Shown: positions 40,601 to 50,885 of the stretch, piece by piece
How positions within the stretch are numbered: the first letter of the stretch is position 1
How the letters are laid out: every line of letters begins with the position of its first letter
Source of the DNA: JAZGGS01 sp963749485
GTDB lineage: Bacteria; Bacteroidota; Ignavibacteria; Ignavibacteriales; Ignavibacteriaceae
Assembly: GCA_963749485.1 (NCBI GenBank)
Contig: CAVVMV010000013.1
Location: forward strand, 104,304-168,303
Reading direction: 5' to 3'
Length of the DNA stretch: 64,000 nt
Notes under the pieces: generated by a model
Told to the model about the DNA's origin: nothing
Databases searched by the model: none
Seen by the model: the letters and a program-made list of their open reading frames with translations, nothing else
Position numbers and translations under genes: made by a program

Positions 40601-41011
40601 GAAAGCTGCATCTACCAGGTTAATTGAATAAAAACTTCCGCTGGTCTTTTCAGTTACAAGCTGCATTGCATTAAGCAAATTATCTTTTAAAGATGGGAAA
40701 AATTTTCCAGCGCGATTTGCAGCTTCAAAGTAAGTTTCTTTTCTGAATAATTTAAAATACCTGAGAAGCGGAAGCAAAACCAGGTAAGCAAATGCAGAAA
40801 TAGTAAGCAGCAGAAAAAGAAAAAATAAAATTGTACGGAATGCAGAATTAAGATTTGCAATCCACTCAATGAATGTAAAAAAAGTAAAGTTGGCAACCAC
40901 GGCAATAAGCATTAATTGAATGCCCGAAAGAATTATATGAACATGTTCCTTTCGAACAAACCGTTCTAGTTTGTTTAATATTTCCCGGTAATATTTTGAA
41001 TCTGTTCCCAT
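37624..41011 (-). CDS. DUF4175-family membrane protein with long Gln/Met-rich coiled coil
   Basis: From ATG 41011 (MGTDSKYYREILNKLERFVR) the protein has three membrane segments in the first 180 residues, then a large beta-rich extracytoplasmic region (TPGNAEITRGDDILITASVI; LSIIPPSYSGIPKT), and a very long coiled coil rich in Glu, Gln and Met. One shift near 38880 joins the two halves (SDLSDKEQ to DELSNKQED), giving about 1,130 residues. The end is NRAVREGYTKDYEELIIKYY. DUF4175 proteins are uncharacterised and usually cluster with MoxR, BatA and DUF4159 genes; DUF4159 is immediately upstream here with start and stop overlapping as TAATG. Confidence 0.85.
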
Positions 41012-41672
41012 TATTGAGATAACGCCCAGACTATAATGTTTGTTCCAAATTTTAATGCTTCTTCTCTTTTTGCCGGAGGATCGTTGTGAACTGTTGCATC
41101 CGCCCATCCATCACTAGGATTAGATTCGTAAGTGTAATAAACTGCCAACCTTTCTCCTATAAAAATTCCAAATCCACGCGGTGCGTTTTTATCATGCTCA
41201 TGTGTTTTAGGTGGACCGCTTTCAAAATTGTAAACAACATTGTACAAACCATAACTAAAGGGAATTTCCTGGAAATTTTTTGTGGGAAAAACTTTTTTGA
41301 TTTCACGTCTTACTGCATTATCCAAACCGTAATCATCATCAATAAAAAGAAATCCGCCGTTCTCTAAATAAAGTCTTCAACCTTTCAACTTCATCTTCAG
41401 AAAAAACCACGTTGCCATGCCCTGTCATAAACAAAAACGGGTAAGAAAAAATTTCTTCAGATGAGATTTCCACAAACTGGTATCTTGCATCAACTTTTAT
41501 GTTTGTATTTTGTTGAACGAAATTTAACAGGTTCACTTCTGCAGAAGGATCGTTATACCAATCGCCGCCGCCATCATATTTTAAACGTGCAATTGAAAAT
41601 GTTCCTTCTGTTTGTGCTGCTAGCGGAAAACATCAACCCGGTAAATAAAAATATTGTTAAAATTTTCTGCAT
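41011..41672 (-). CDS. DUF4159 domain-containing exported protein
   Basis: From ATG 41672 a signal peptide (KILTIFLFTGLMFSA) leads, after shifts near 41625 and 41335, into GTFSIARLKYDGGGDWYNDP, then EIFSYPFLFMTGHGNVVFSE, EVERLKTLF, GGFLFIDDDYGLDNAVRRE and HGVF-like GLYNVVYNFESGPP, ending NIIVWALSQ. The DGGGDWY opening and GFxxxDD motif are the DUF4159 pattern, thought to be a class I glutamine-amidotransferase-like fold without known activity. It overlaps the DUF4175 gene by one base, so both products probably act together at the inner membrane. Confidence 0.8.
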
Positions 41673-41801
41673 ATTCTATTCATTATTGAGATCAATATAT
41701 CCAGCTAAAAAATGAATAGCAATTTACAAAAAGAGTGGTGATGAATAATTGCTATTTTGTTTATAAGTTTAGATTAATATTAAAATAATTAAGGAATTAA
41801 A

Positions 41802-42269
41802 TTGGCAAAGAAATACTGGCTTTTCAAATCAGAACCTAATGCTTTTTCTATAGATGATTTAGAAAAAAGCCCCGGTAAAAGAACTTATTGGGATGGAATA
41901 AGAAACTACCAGGCAAGAAATTTTATCCGCGATGATATGAGAAAAGGTGATGGAGTTTTATTTTACCACAGCAACACAGATCCTCTTGCAGTTGTTGGTT
42001 ACTGCGAAGTTGTAAAAGAAGGTTATCCTGATCATACACAATTTGATCCTGATAATAAACATTTTGATCCAACCGCTCTCCAAAAAGAACCGCGATGGTA
42101 TATGGTTGATATTAAACTGGTTGAAAAATTTAAAAAACCTGTAACTATAAAAGAGATTAAAGAAAATCCAAAACTAAAGGATATGAGATTGATTCAAAGA
42201 GGTAACAGGTTATCTGTTATGCCAATAACAAAAAACGAGTGGGATGAGATTTTGAAGATGGGAAAATAA
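41802..42269 (+). CDS. EVE-domain protein (THYN1/YTH-like fold)
   Basis: A 155-residue protein covering a single EVE domain: KKYWLFKSEPNAFSIDDLEK, YWDGIRNYQARNFIRDDMRK, GDGVLFYHSNTDPLAVVGYC and PRWYMVDIKLVEKF. EVE domains are PUA-like and bind modified bases in DNA or RNA. The start is TTG at 41802, with AAGGAA six bases before; no upstream ATG fits. It is alone on the plus strand, divergent from the DUF4159 gene, with no restriction or modification gene beside it. Confidence 0.9.
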   Translation: MAKKYWLFKSEPNAFSIDDLEKSPGKRTYWDGIRNYQARNFIRDDMRKGDGVLFYHSNTDPLAVVGYCEVVKEGYPDHTQFDPDNKHFDPTALQKEPRWYMVDIKLVEKFKKPVTIKEIKENPKLKDMRLIQRGNRLSVMPITKNEWDEILKMGK

Positions 42270-42299
42270 ATAATATTAAAGGATTTGATAAATCAAGCC

Positions 42300-43116
42300 C
42301 TATAAAATTTTCTTCGCTTTAATCGAAAACATCATCGGAACGATGTTCTCAAATCCTTTTAACCTCCACCAGCCATCTTTACCTTTTCCTGTATTTGGGA
42401 AAACATCATAAACACTGTATGGAAACTCGTGAAGAAATTCCAATTGTAAACCATTTTCGATTAAAGAGTTTATCACTTCGCTTAATGGATGATTCCAACC
42501 ATACTCAATCTGTTTTATATCTGCCAATTTATCTGCATAGGTTCCCTGGATTTTCTTCTGCAATTGGTTCTTCTTTATAGAAGTAAGAATATTTCAATTT
42601 CTTGAACTCTGCATCAAACATCCAGAGAACATTGTGAAACTCAACAATATAAAATGTTCCTCCAGGTTTAAGATATTTAGAGATAAGTCTTCCCCATTCA
42701 TTTAAATCATTCAGCCAACCGATTGCTCCGTAAGAAGTGAAAACAATATCAAATTTTTCATCAAGATGTTTTTCAAGATCGTAAATATCAGAACAGATAA
42801 ATTTTGCATCTAGATTTAACTCATCGTTAAGTGATTTTGCCAGTTTAATTCCTTCTTCAGAAAAATCAACTCCGGTTGCGTTTGCACCGAGTCTTGCCCA
42901 TGATAAGGTATCCTCTCCAAAATGACATTGAAGATGAAGCAGAGATTTTCCTTTTACGTCACCGAGTTCTTCAAGTTCAATATGCTGCAGAGATGTTTTA
43001 CCGTTCTTGAAACTTTCTACATCATAAAGATCAGATTCTTTGTGATAAGCAACGCGCTTATTCCAAAGGTTTTTATTTGCTTCAAAGTATTTCTTCGCAT
43101 TCATAATTTTAGTCAT
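42300..43116 (-). CDS. SAM-dependent class I methyltransferase
   Basis: About 270 residues. SLLHLQCHFGEDTLSWARLG is motif I, TGVDFSEEGIKLAKSL motif II and FDIVFTSYGAIGWLNDLNEW the acidic post-II region, followed by LKPGGTFYIVEFHNVLWMF. One shift near 42545 leads from PIAEENPG to TYADKLADIKQIEYGWNHPL and the conserved end. The length and the NHPLSEVINSLI motif fit the UbiE/YcgJ-like group of small-molecule methyltransferases; the substrate is unknown. I chose MTKIMNAKK (43116) because it begins just after the terminator hairpin; MNAKKYF at 43104 is also possible. No strong ribosome site is visible. Confidence 0.8.
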
Positions 43117-43117
43117 A

Positions 43118-43150
43118 ATAAAAAGCTGCCACAGATAATTTGCAGCAGCT
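43118..43150 (-). terminator. Terminator between the membrane protein gene and the methyltransferase
   Basis: On the minus strand AGCTGC (43145-43150) pairs with GCAGCT (43124-43129) around a 15-base loop, followed by TTTTTATT. It follows the stop at 43170 and precedes the methyltransferase start by a few bases. Confidence 0.55.
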
Positions 43151-43169
43151 GAAAAATAAATCAATTTAA

Positions 43170-43744
43170 TTATGCAGTTTTTAACTCTGGTTTAATCCTC
43201 CAGGCAAGAACCAATCCGGCAAGTAACCAGGTAACGCAGAGGTCAACAACATTAACAATTGTAAAACCAATAGCAATATTCCACCAATTCCAGTTCATGA
43301 AATGAACAACGAAACCAGCAAATAAACCGAGCATCATAACAAAAACTGCTCTTCGCATAAACGATGGATTCTGTGCAAGAGTCATCATCAATAGTACAGC
43401 GGCAATAAATGCTGAGATAAAATTGATTATAAAACTTTTTATCATAGATTCTCCCATACTCCATTCAGCACCTGCAGGATCGTATACCATAAAGTGAATC
43501 ATCGGTCCTGCTTTACGTAACTCGTTCCATTCCTCCATTGCATAGTTCTTCACCAGTTTCTGAATACCCAGGATAAATATAAATTCCGGGTTCAGTCATT
43601 GTAGTTTGCATTTGTTTGGCAAGCTGAAGCATCGGTTATACCCTTCATATCAACCTCATGCCAACCAAGTGCCATCCAGGATATTGCTGTCCAGATAAAA
43701 ACGGCAATTGCAGCAAGAAGTGAGGGAACAATTATTTTTTTCAT
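43170..43744 (-). CDS. Hypothetical membrane protein, about four spans
   Basis: From ATG 43744, with a strong GGAGGAG site, an N-terminal span (KKIIVPSLLAAIAVFIWTAI) is followed, over shifts near 43630 and 43570, by LQLAKQMQTTMTEPGIYIYP and then MEEWNELRKAGPMIHFMVYD. Three further spans include NFISAFIAAVLLMMTLAQ and a Trp-rich FMNWNWWNIAIGFTIVN. I do not recognise a named family. The order suggests an N-terminal anchor, a periplasmic loop of about 60 residues, and a three-helix C-terminal bundle. Confidence 0.6.
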
Positions 43745-43789
43745 ATCTCCTCCAGAGATTTATTTAACAATTAGGTTTTAGTTTTCTTC

Positions 43790-45087
43790 TCATTCCTCTT
43801 TTGCACGATCCACAATATTTTGCGGAAGTGATTTTGAAGTTTTTGCTCCAAGCTTCTTTAATTTTTTCAGCTCTGTTAACAAGATTTCCCGATCCATCAG
43901 AAAGCTTTTTCATTGCTCCTTCGTAACTGCTTTTTGCCTGATCCATCCTATTTCCAACATCAATAAGATCGTTTACAAATCCAACAAACTTATCGTACAA
44001 TGCGCCTGATTGTTTTGCAATTTCAAGTACATTCTTGTTTTGATGTTCTTGTTTCCAGATATTCGCAATTGTTCTTAAAGTTGCAAGTAGAGTTGAAGGA
44101 GCTACGATTATAATATTTTTATCATAAGCATCAACATAAAGATTGTCGCCAAACTGTATTGCCATACTGAACGCTGGTTCAATCGGAATAAACATTAATA
44201 CAAAATCGAGTGATTCTTCCTGGAATAGATTCTGATACTCTTTATCACTTAAATCTTTTATGTGTCTTTTAACTGAATTGATGAAAGCTTTAAGATGAAT
44301 ATTTTTTTGATCATCTTCTTCTGCAGAAACAAATCGTTCATAATCTACCAAAGATACTTTTGAATCGATAATAATTTTTTTCTCTTCAGGAAGATTGATA
44401 ATCACGTCAGGTCTTTTCCTGCTTCCATCTTCAGCATGTAAAACTTTCCTGGATGGAATACTCTTCCCCTTTTCTTAAGCCCGATCTTTCAAGAATTCTT
44501 TCCAGTTGAATTTCTCCCCAATCGCCCTGTGCTTTTGTATCACCCTTTAAAGCTTTTACAAGATTTTGTGCATCATCACTCATTTGCTTATTCATTTCTT
44601 TAAGCGATTGCAACTGCTCTCTTAATGCTGAAGTGCGGGAGATACTATCTTTATTTCTTTCTTCAACTTTATTCTGGAATTCAGAAATTCTTTCCTTTAA
44701 CGGATTAAGTATTTCCTGAAGATTGGTTTTACTTTGCTCTGAAAATTTCGATGTTTTTTCATCAAAAATTTTATTGGCAAGATTTTCAAATTCTTTGGTG
44801 AATTTTTCCTGAAGCTGTTCAACTTCATCTTTATTTTCTTCAAGTTTTTGTTGAAGATTATGTGTAATCAGCTTCTTTGAGATGAAATTTCGGAATTATA
44901 GTTATCGGATTTTTCACGTTCAGTTATTAATTCATTTTCGGTTTGGCTATTTTCTTCTTGTAGTATTTTATTTCTCTCTTCAAGTCTACCGCTTTCACTT
45001 TTACTAATTAATAATTTAATTACCCATCCGAAAACTGAGACCAACAGCCAATCCTATAAGTGCATAAATAATATTCCATATATTCAG
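43790..45087 (-). CDS. rmuC: RmuC-family DNA recombination protein
   Basis: An N-terminal membrane anchor (NIWNIIYALIGLAVG) leads into a long coiled coil and the RmuC domain: LVKALKGDTKAQGDWGEIQL, ERILERSGLRKGEEY, PDVIINLPEEKKIIIDSKVS, LVDYERFVSAEEDDQKN, DFVLMFIPIEPAF and VAPSTLLATLRTIANIWKQE. The natural end is SLPQNIVDRAKEE at 43790. Frame breaks occur near 45050, 44880, 44620, 44420 and 43860, all within conserved text. RmuC is linked to limiting inversions and DNA-end processing. No ATG fits the start: CTG at 45085-45087 (LNIWNII) is the nearest near-cognate, so the start is uncertain. It follows the ammonia-lyase gene directly. Confidence 0.82.
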
Positions 45088-45101
45088 TTTAATAGATTTT
45101 T

Positions 45102-46661
45102 CTAAATAAAATGAATATAAATATTCTTACAGACCTCTACTTCCAAACTACCAACTTCTTTTTCAACTTCTTCCAAAATCTCACACGATTTTACAAGTTT
45201 TTTCATATTATTATGATCATTATACAATGGTCTGTCAATATCAAGGAATTCAACATACTTTCTTATAACTTCTTTTGCTTTTGCTACACCCTTTCCTGTT
45301 TTATGATCGCGGAAATCTAATGCTTGTGCAGCAGCCATAAATTCTATTCCAAGTATTCCATAAGCGTTATCAATAATTTGTGCATTTTTAATTGCTGTAT
45401 TCATTCCCATCGAAACAAAATCTTCCTGGTCTGCTGCTGCAGGAATTGATTGAATAGAAGCAGGAGTTGATAGAATTCTTTGCTCAACGATTAAAGTATC
45501 TGCTGTGTACTGGCTTAACATCAAACCAGAAAACATACCAGCACCTTTTGTTAAGAATGCAGGAAGACCAACACTTAAAGCAGGATTGTTCAACCTGTTC
45601 ATTCTGCGTTCGCTCATAACACTTACCATAGTAACTGCAGCGCTTATCATATCCATCGGAAGAGAAACGGGTGTGCCCTGGAAATTTGCACCTGTAAGAG
45701 TAAGATTATCTTCAGGAAGGAAAATTGGATTATCACCAATTCCGTTTAATTCAATTTCAATTTGTTTGCGTGCATGCTCAACAGCATCGTGTGCTGCACC
45801 AATTACCTGCGGAGTTGAACGCATTGAATATGCATCCTGAACTTTTTGCTTTAGTTTTCCTGTTTGCAAATCACTTCCATTAACGCATTTCAAAATTGCA
45901 TTTGCACTTCTAACAGCACCGGGAAATCCTCTTAGTTTATGAAGTCGTTCATCGTAAGGTTTCATATTTGCATGAAGAGCTTCCAAACTCATTGAAGCAG
46001 CTATTTCAGCTTGCTTAAGCCATCGGTTTATATCATATAATTGAAGAGCGCTTATTGCTGTAATAAAATTAGAACCGTTTATTGTTGATAATCCATCACG
46101 GGCTTCCAATCCTGGAACTTCTATTCCCGCTTTTTCAAAAGCATCTTTACCTGGAAGTCGTTCACCTTTATAAAATGCTTCTCCTTCGCCCATCATAAGT
46201 AAAGCAATTTGAGACATCGGTGCTAAATCTCCACAAGCACCAACAGAACCTTTTTCGCAGACAACCGGAATAACATTTTTGTTCAGCATTTCAACGAGTG
46301 TCTGTGTTATCTCGGGTCTGCAGCCAGAATTACCGTGAGCATGTACATTTATTCTTCCAGCCATTGCACCGCGTACATATTCAATCGGCATAGGATCACC
46401 AATTCCAGCAGAGTGATTATAGATAAGATATTTTTGAAAATCTTTTACCTGATCATCATCTAAAACTATTTCAGAAAATTCCCCAATACCTGTATTAACG
46501 CCGTACATAATTTCTTTTGCTTTAATTTTTTCTTCAAGCATTGCACGGCAGATTTTTATTCTTTCAAGTGCTGATTTATCGAGTTCAACTTTTTCTTCAA
46601 GCCTGGCAATACGCACTACTTTTTCAATTGTTAATCCTGAACCATCAAGGACTATGGACAT
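45102..46661 (-). CDS. Aromatic amino acid/histidine ammonia-lyase family enzyme with ACG MIO triad
   Basis: A 519-residue protein with YGVNTGIGEF, YNHSAGIGDP, QDAYSMRSTPQVIG, GDNPIF and QEDFVSMG, all hallmark HAL/PAL-family segments. The MIO electrophile normally forms from Ala-Ser-Gly; here it reads GSVGACGDLAPMS (codon TGT at about 46234-46236), so Cys replaces Ser. The His of the HAL-type selectivity pair (NH in YNHSAG) is kept, whereas QEDH has become QEDF. The reaction is expected to be non-oxidative deamination of histidine or an aromatic amino acid. No hutU, hutI or other hut genes are nearby, so I leave the symbol blank. RBS GGAGGAAG precedes the ATG. Confidence 0.88.
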   Translation of the reverse strand: MSIVLDGSGLTIEKVVRIARLEEKVELDKSALERIKICRAMLEEKIKAKEIMYGVNTGIGEFSEIVLDDDQVKDFQKYLIYNHSAGIGDPMPIEYVRGAMAGRINVHAHGNSGCRPEITQTLVEMLNKNVIPVVCEKGSVGACGDLAPMSQIALLMMGEGEAFYKGERLPGKDAFEKAGIEVPGLEARDGLSTINGSNFITAISALQLYDINRWLKQAEIAASMSLEALHANMKPYDERLHKLRGFPGAVRSANAILKCVNGSDLQTGKLKQKVQDAYSMRSTPQVIGAAHDAVEHARKQIEIELNGIGDNPIFLPEDNLTLTGANFQGTPVSLPMDMISAAVTMVSVMSERRMNRLNNPALSVGLPAFLTKGAGMFSGLMLSQYTADTLIVEQRILSTPASIQSIPAAADQEDFVSMGMNTAIKNAQIIDNAYGILGIEFMAAAQALDFRDHKTGKGVAKAKEVIRKYVEFLDIDRPLYNDHNNMKKLVKSCEILEEVEKEVGSLEVEVCKNIYIHFI

Positions 46662-46752
46662 TTCTTCCTCCGTAAAAGATGTAATTAATGAAACGAAAAT
46701 TAAATAATTGTGAGGAGAATTCAGAGGAAAAATAATGAAGATGAATCTCAGT

Positions 46753-48027
46753 TTACTTTAGTTCTTTGGCGTTAATCAGTTTCCTTATCTTTTCTGAATT
46801 CTCTTTATTCGTTCGATATGAAAACTTTACTGTATCGTGGTTATATTTTGTAGAAGTCACTTCAGCAAGGTTATGAATTTGGGATGCAAGTTTTGTTTCA
46901 TCAATATTTAACTCAATCTCTTCCTCAACAAACGCATTTTCAATATTTGCTATAAGAACCTGCTGAAGCTTGGAAATATTAATTCCCTTTTGTGCTGAGA
47001 TGATAACAGAATCTTTGTAACTGTTTCTAATAAATTCAATTTTATTTTTATCTTTAATTAAATCTACTTTGTTGAAGACTTTTATCTCCTTTTTATCCTT
47101 GCTTCCAAATTCTTTTAATGTTTCTTCAACAATTTTAAGATGATCTTCAAAATAATGATGTGAAAGATCTATAAGATGAATAATAATATCAGCATCTCTC
47201 ACTTCGTTTAGTGTGCTTTTAAATGATGCCACAAGATGAGGAGGAAGTTTTCTTATAAATCCAACAGTATCACTCATCAAAACTTTTTCTTTGGTATCAA
47301 GAGCAACAGCGCGTGTTGTGGAATCAAGTGTTGCAAAGAGTTTATCTTCAGAAAAAACATCTGCTTTAGTAAGAAGATTGAACAAAGTAGATTTGCCAGC
47401 GTTTGTGTAACCTGCAAGCGCAACTTTTATATATGATTGTCTGCTGCTGCTTTGCGTGGTTCTCTGTACTTCAATTTTTTTCAGTTTTTCTTTAAGATGA
47501 CTTATTCGGTTACGAATTAATCTTCTATCAGTTTCAATTTGAGTTTCTCCAGGTCCTTTTGTACCAATCCCACCATACTGTTTTGAAAGATGAGTCCATG
47601 CTCTTGTAAGCCGAGGAAGCAAGTATTCAAGCTGTGCAAGCTCAACCTGTGTTTTTGCCTCTTTGGATTTTGCCCGTAAAGCAAAAATATCCAGTATCAA
47701 TCCACTCCGGTCAATTATTTTCCTGTCAATAAGTTTTTCAAGATTTCTAACCTGCACTGCTGTAAGGTCATCATCAAATATTACAAGACTTATCTCATTC
47801 AATTCAACAAGCTGTGCAAGTTCTTCTGCTTTTCCTTTTCCTATGTAAAAAGCCGGGTCGGCAGTGCTTCGTGATTGAATAATTTTAAATATTGTATCGG
47901 CACCTGCAGTATCTGCAAGTTCTTCAAGCTCCAAAATGTGTTCTTCAACAACTTCTTTGCTTACTGATCTTGTATTAAGAGCAACAAGAATTGCTCTTTC
48001 TCTTGTTTGTTTTGGAACTTCTATCAT
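46753..48027 (-). CDS. hflX: Ribosome-associated GTPase HflX
   Basis: A 424-residue protein. The N-terminal domain (ERAILVALNTRSVSKEVVEE) ends with the family signature YGGIGTKGPGETQIETDRRL. The G domain has ALAGYTNAGKSTLFNLLT (G1), FATLDSTTRA (G2), LMSDTVGFIRKLPPHLV (G3) and VFNKVDLI (G4). HflX splits stalled 70S ribosomes under stress. It overlaps the upstream BatA-like stop by four bases (ATGA) and so is translationally coupled to it. Confidence 0.95.
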   Translation of the reverse strand: MIEVPKQTRERAILVALNTRSVSKEVVEEHILELEELADTAGADTIFKIIQSRSTADPAFYIGKGKAEELAQLVELNEISLVIFDDDLTAVQVRNLEKLIDRKIIDRSGLILDIFALRAKSKEAKTQVELAQLEYLLPRLTRAWTHLSKQYGGIGTKGPGETQIETDRRLIRNRISHLKEKLKKIEVQRTTQSSSRQSYIKVALAGYTNAGKSTLFNLLTKADVFSEDKLFATLDSTTRAVALDTKEKVLMSDTVGFIRKLPPHLVASFKSTLNEVRDADIIIHLIDLSHHYFEDHLKIVEETLKEFGSKDKKEIKVFNKVDLIKDKNKIEFIRNSYKDSVIISAQKGINISKLQQVLIANIENAFVEEEIELNIDETKLASQIHNLAEVTSTKYNHDTVKFSYRTNKENSEKIRKLINAKELK

Positions 48028-50130
48028 CTTTCCTTCACTTCTGCCAATTCCTTTTTAATATTTCGTGCAACGGTCATCTCTACTAACGCAAGTAAAAGTG
48101 CAGCAATTAAAAAGTACCTCCACAATTCTGAACCAAAGCGTGCTTGAAGTATAACCTGCAAAGGATTTTCATCTTTTCCAATTCGTACATGCGTTCCTTT
48201 AAAATTTATTTTATTAAGATAAGTATCAAAATCATCGTCAGTTAAATAATTAATTTTAGATTCTACCGGATCAGTATTAACGCTAACATTATCAAGCAGT
48301 TTATCACCCGAATAAAATTTATAAATACCTGCATTGTCTGTTGCCGAATACATCAGAAAATCCGATCCAGTATTTTCCTCAAGATTGATCAGGTCCTCCT
48401 GCTTGCCAGGTTTTTCAATTCTTATCTGCGGAAGATTCCTGGTTGATATATTAACATTTATTTTTTCACCGGCTAAATAATCAGTTTCACTTTTATTTTT
48501 TGAAGAAAGATAGAATACCGATTTATTAATCAATGGTGCAAAAATACTTTTAAGTGGAAAGTCGCTCCAACCGGTAACGGGAGAAGAATTAAAAAGAAAT
48601 ACTTTCCCTTCGGAAACAGAATATTCACTCATAAATGAAGATCCATCAACCAGAGAAATAATACTTTTTCCTTTACCTTGAGTTTGAATTCTGTAGTAGG
48701 AAGATATTTGCGGTGATTCAATTTCTGTTTTTGTTTCTTCTATGAAGATATCTCTAAAGAGTGGATGTTCAAATTCTACTTTTTCAAATTCGAATGGCTG
48801 CCCGTTTTCATCAGCTTTAATCAGTTGAGTTGCGGATGGTAAACCAAGTGATGTTAATAAGTTACTAAATCCAGCTATGTTTGGAACTGATCCCGGGAAA
48901 ACGACAATTCCGCCACCATTATTTAAAAAATCTCTTAGCTTATTAACACCAGAAGGCAAATTACTACCAAGCAGAAATATTACATTATAATTATTTAATG
49001 GTAATCCCGTAAGCTGGGATAATCCTTTTGAAGTGATGACAAAATTTTCGGATGTGGAGGAAGATGATAAAGCAAGCTTAATATATTTCGAGTCTTCCGG
49101 GTTATTGTAGAGAAGCAGAATATTAATTTTTTCAGGAATAAAAATAGATGAAAAACGTTTATTATCATGCAAAACATCATCCTCTTCAATTTCTGCAAAA
49201 ACATCTACGTAACCGGTTGCCTTTAACAGTGCTTCCATATTTATGGTTTGCGTAGTTCCCGGTTGAATGTTAACCGTTTGCTGTGCACTTCTTTTTCCAT
49301 CTATGTAAAGCGAAACTATTGTATTATCTGCCGGCTGGTTTGAAAAGTTATTTACATTAACAGAAAAGTTAACCGGTTTGTTTTTCTCGAAGATGCTTGT
49401 GTTTACTTTTAATTCGCTTAATGCAATGTTATAAACTTCTTTACCGGAAAAATTGAATGAATACAATTTTACATTTTCCTTTAGCAATTCACCAAGGTCT
49501 TGTATGTTTTCTTCAGTAACAATTCTTCCTTTTTGAAAATCTGTAAAAAGGTAAATTTCTTTATTAAAATTTTCTGAAGCAGAAATGACCTGTGCTGCTT
49601 TAACCAACGCATTGTTTAGCTCATTGGTGGAATAACTTATTCTTAGTTCACCCAATTCATTTTCAAGCTTTGATAAATTAGTTGTAAGATTTATTTCATC
49701 AGGTTGGTACGAAACGAGTATTATTCCTGCTTCATCTCCTTCTTCAAACTGTGTTAATAATATTTTTTATGGTTTGCTTTCCCTGGTTAAAATAAGAACC
49801 ATCCTGATCAACAACTGACATACTAAAAGTATCGTCAAGAATAAAAATTGCAGTTGTTTTTGCAGCCGAAGTTGTACCGCCAATTGATATTCCTTCAAGA
49901 GTTGGTCTTGCAAATGCAGTAACAAGTAACAGTATAATCATAACTCTTAACGCAAGCAGCAGCCATTGTTTTAGTTTGATCTTTCTTATTTTATTTTTTT
50001 GCAGCTCTTTAAGAAATCTCAGCGTGCTGAATTCTATCTTTTTAAGCTTTCTTAAATTAAACAGGTGAATAAGCACCGGGATGCTCGCTGCCAGTAGTCC
50101 GAACAGAACTGCAGGATTTAGAAACGTCAT
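48024..50130 (-). CDS. BatA-like membrane protein with VWA domain
   Basis: From ATG 50130: MTFLNPAVLFGLLAASIPVL and FNLRKLKKIEFSTLRFLKEL form the N-terminal BatA membrane domain, followed by a second span and a VWA fold (TTAIFILDDTFSMSVVDQDG, with a DDTFSMS metal-site-like motif). One shift near 49745 leads into QFEEGDEAGIILVSYQPDEI. The remainder (about 540 residues) has an Ig-like region, then ILLLYNNPEDSKYIKLALSS and a long glutamine-amidotransferase-like part (GGGIVVFPGS), ending with a C-terminal span. Such proteins occur with MoxR, DUF4159 and DUF4175; the latter two lie 7 kb away. The function is thought to be envelope integrity but is unproven. Confidence 0.82.
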
Positions 50131-50339
50131 TTTTCCTATATTATTTCTTTTTTTCTAAATTATTTTCCTCACACAGTCAAAATAGTAATATCTATTTGTT
50201 TAAACCATATACGATTTTTTCTACAAATGAAACATTATCAATCCGCCTGCAGATATTTTTTTATCATTTTACACTTGATTTTTCTTAAATCATCAAGTAT
50301 TATTGCGTTATAACATATTTTAATAATGGCAAATACATT

Positions 50340-50813
50340 ATGGGAAAAATATTAAATAAAAGATTGAAGCAAAAAAAATTCAAGAATGTTGACCATGAAG
50401 CGTTTCTGAATTTGTTTATTGCGTCCAACTATTTACGGGGAAAGATTGAAATGGTGTGTAACGAGCAAGGTATAACTCATTCACAGTTTAATGTATTAAG
50501 AATTTTGAAAGGTGTTCATCCTGATGGATACCCACGGTACGATATAATTTCAAGGATGGTGGAACCAGCACCGGATGTTACACGGTTAATTGACCGGCTG
50601 ATCAGAGATGAGCTGGTTGAAAGATATTACTCGGAAGAAGATAGAAGACTCTCCTGCTCGAGGATTACTAGAAAGGGAATTGCTCTGCTAACTAAAGTTA
50701 ATCCAAAGGTGGATAAGTTTATCAACGAATTTTCGGGTGTGTTAACAAAAGCTGAAAAAGCAAATCTCTCGGCTACTTGTGAAAAGCTGTATGAGGGTGA
50801 ACTTGGTAAATAA
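50340..50813 (+). CDS. MarR-family transcriptional regulator
   Basis: A 157-residue winged-helix protein. The recognition region is ITHSQFNVLRILKGVHPDGY followed by DIISRMVEPAPDVTRLIDRL, and the wing is YSEEDRRLSCSRITRKGIAL. Both ends are helical, as expected for a dimer. MarR proteins usually repress neighbouring genes and respond to small ligands. It is divergent from the BatA-like gene and convergent with acn, so its target is not obvious. I do not see a clear operator in the 209-base upstream gap. Confidence 0.88.
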   Translation: MGKILNKRLKQKKFKNVDHEAFLNLFIASNYLRGKIEMVCNEQGITHSQFNVLRILKGVHPDGYPRYDIISRMVEPAPDVTRLIDRLIRDELVERYYSEEDRRLSCSRITRKGIALLTKVNPKVDKFINEFSGVLTKAEKANLSATCEKLYEGELGK

Positions 50814-50848
50814 GAAAAAAATTTCATTATAAGCAGAACCAACTAAAA

Positions 50849-50875
50849 TGAGGTGCACTACAAAAGTGCACCTCA
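50849..50875. terminator. Bidirectional terminator between marR and acn
   Basis: TGAGGTGCACT (50849-50859) and AGTGCACCTCA (50865-50875) form a perfect 11-bp stem around ACAAA, between the convergent stops at 50813 and 50886. The minus strand continues TTTTAG. Stem strength supports termination; the T tracts are short. Confidence 0.75.
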
Positions 50876-50885
50876 AACAATTATT

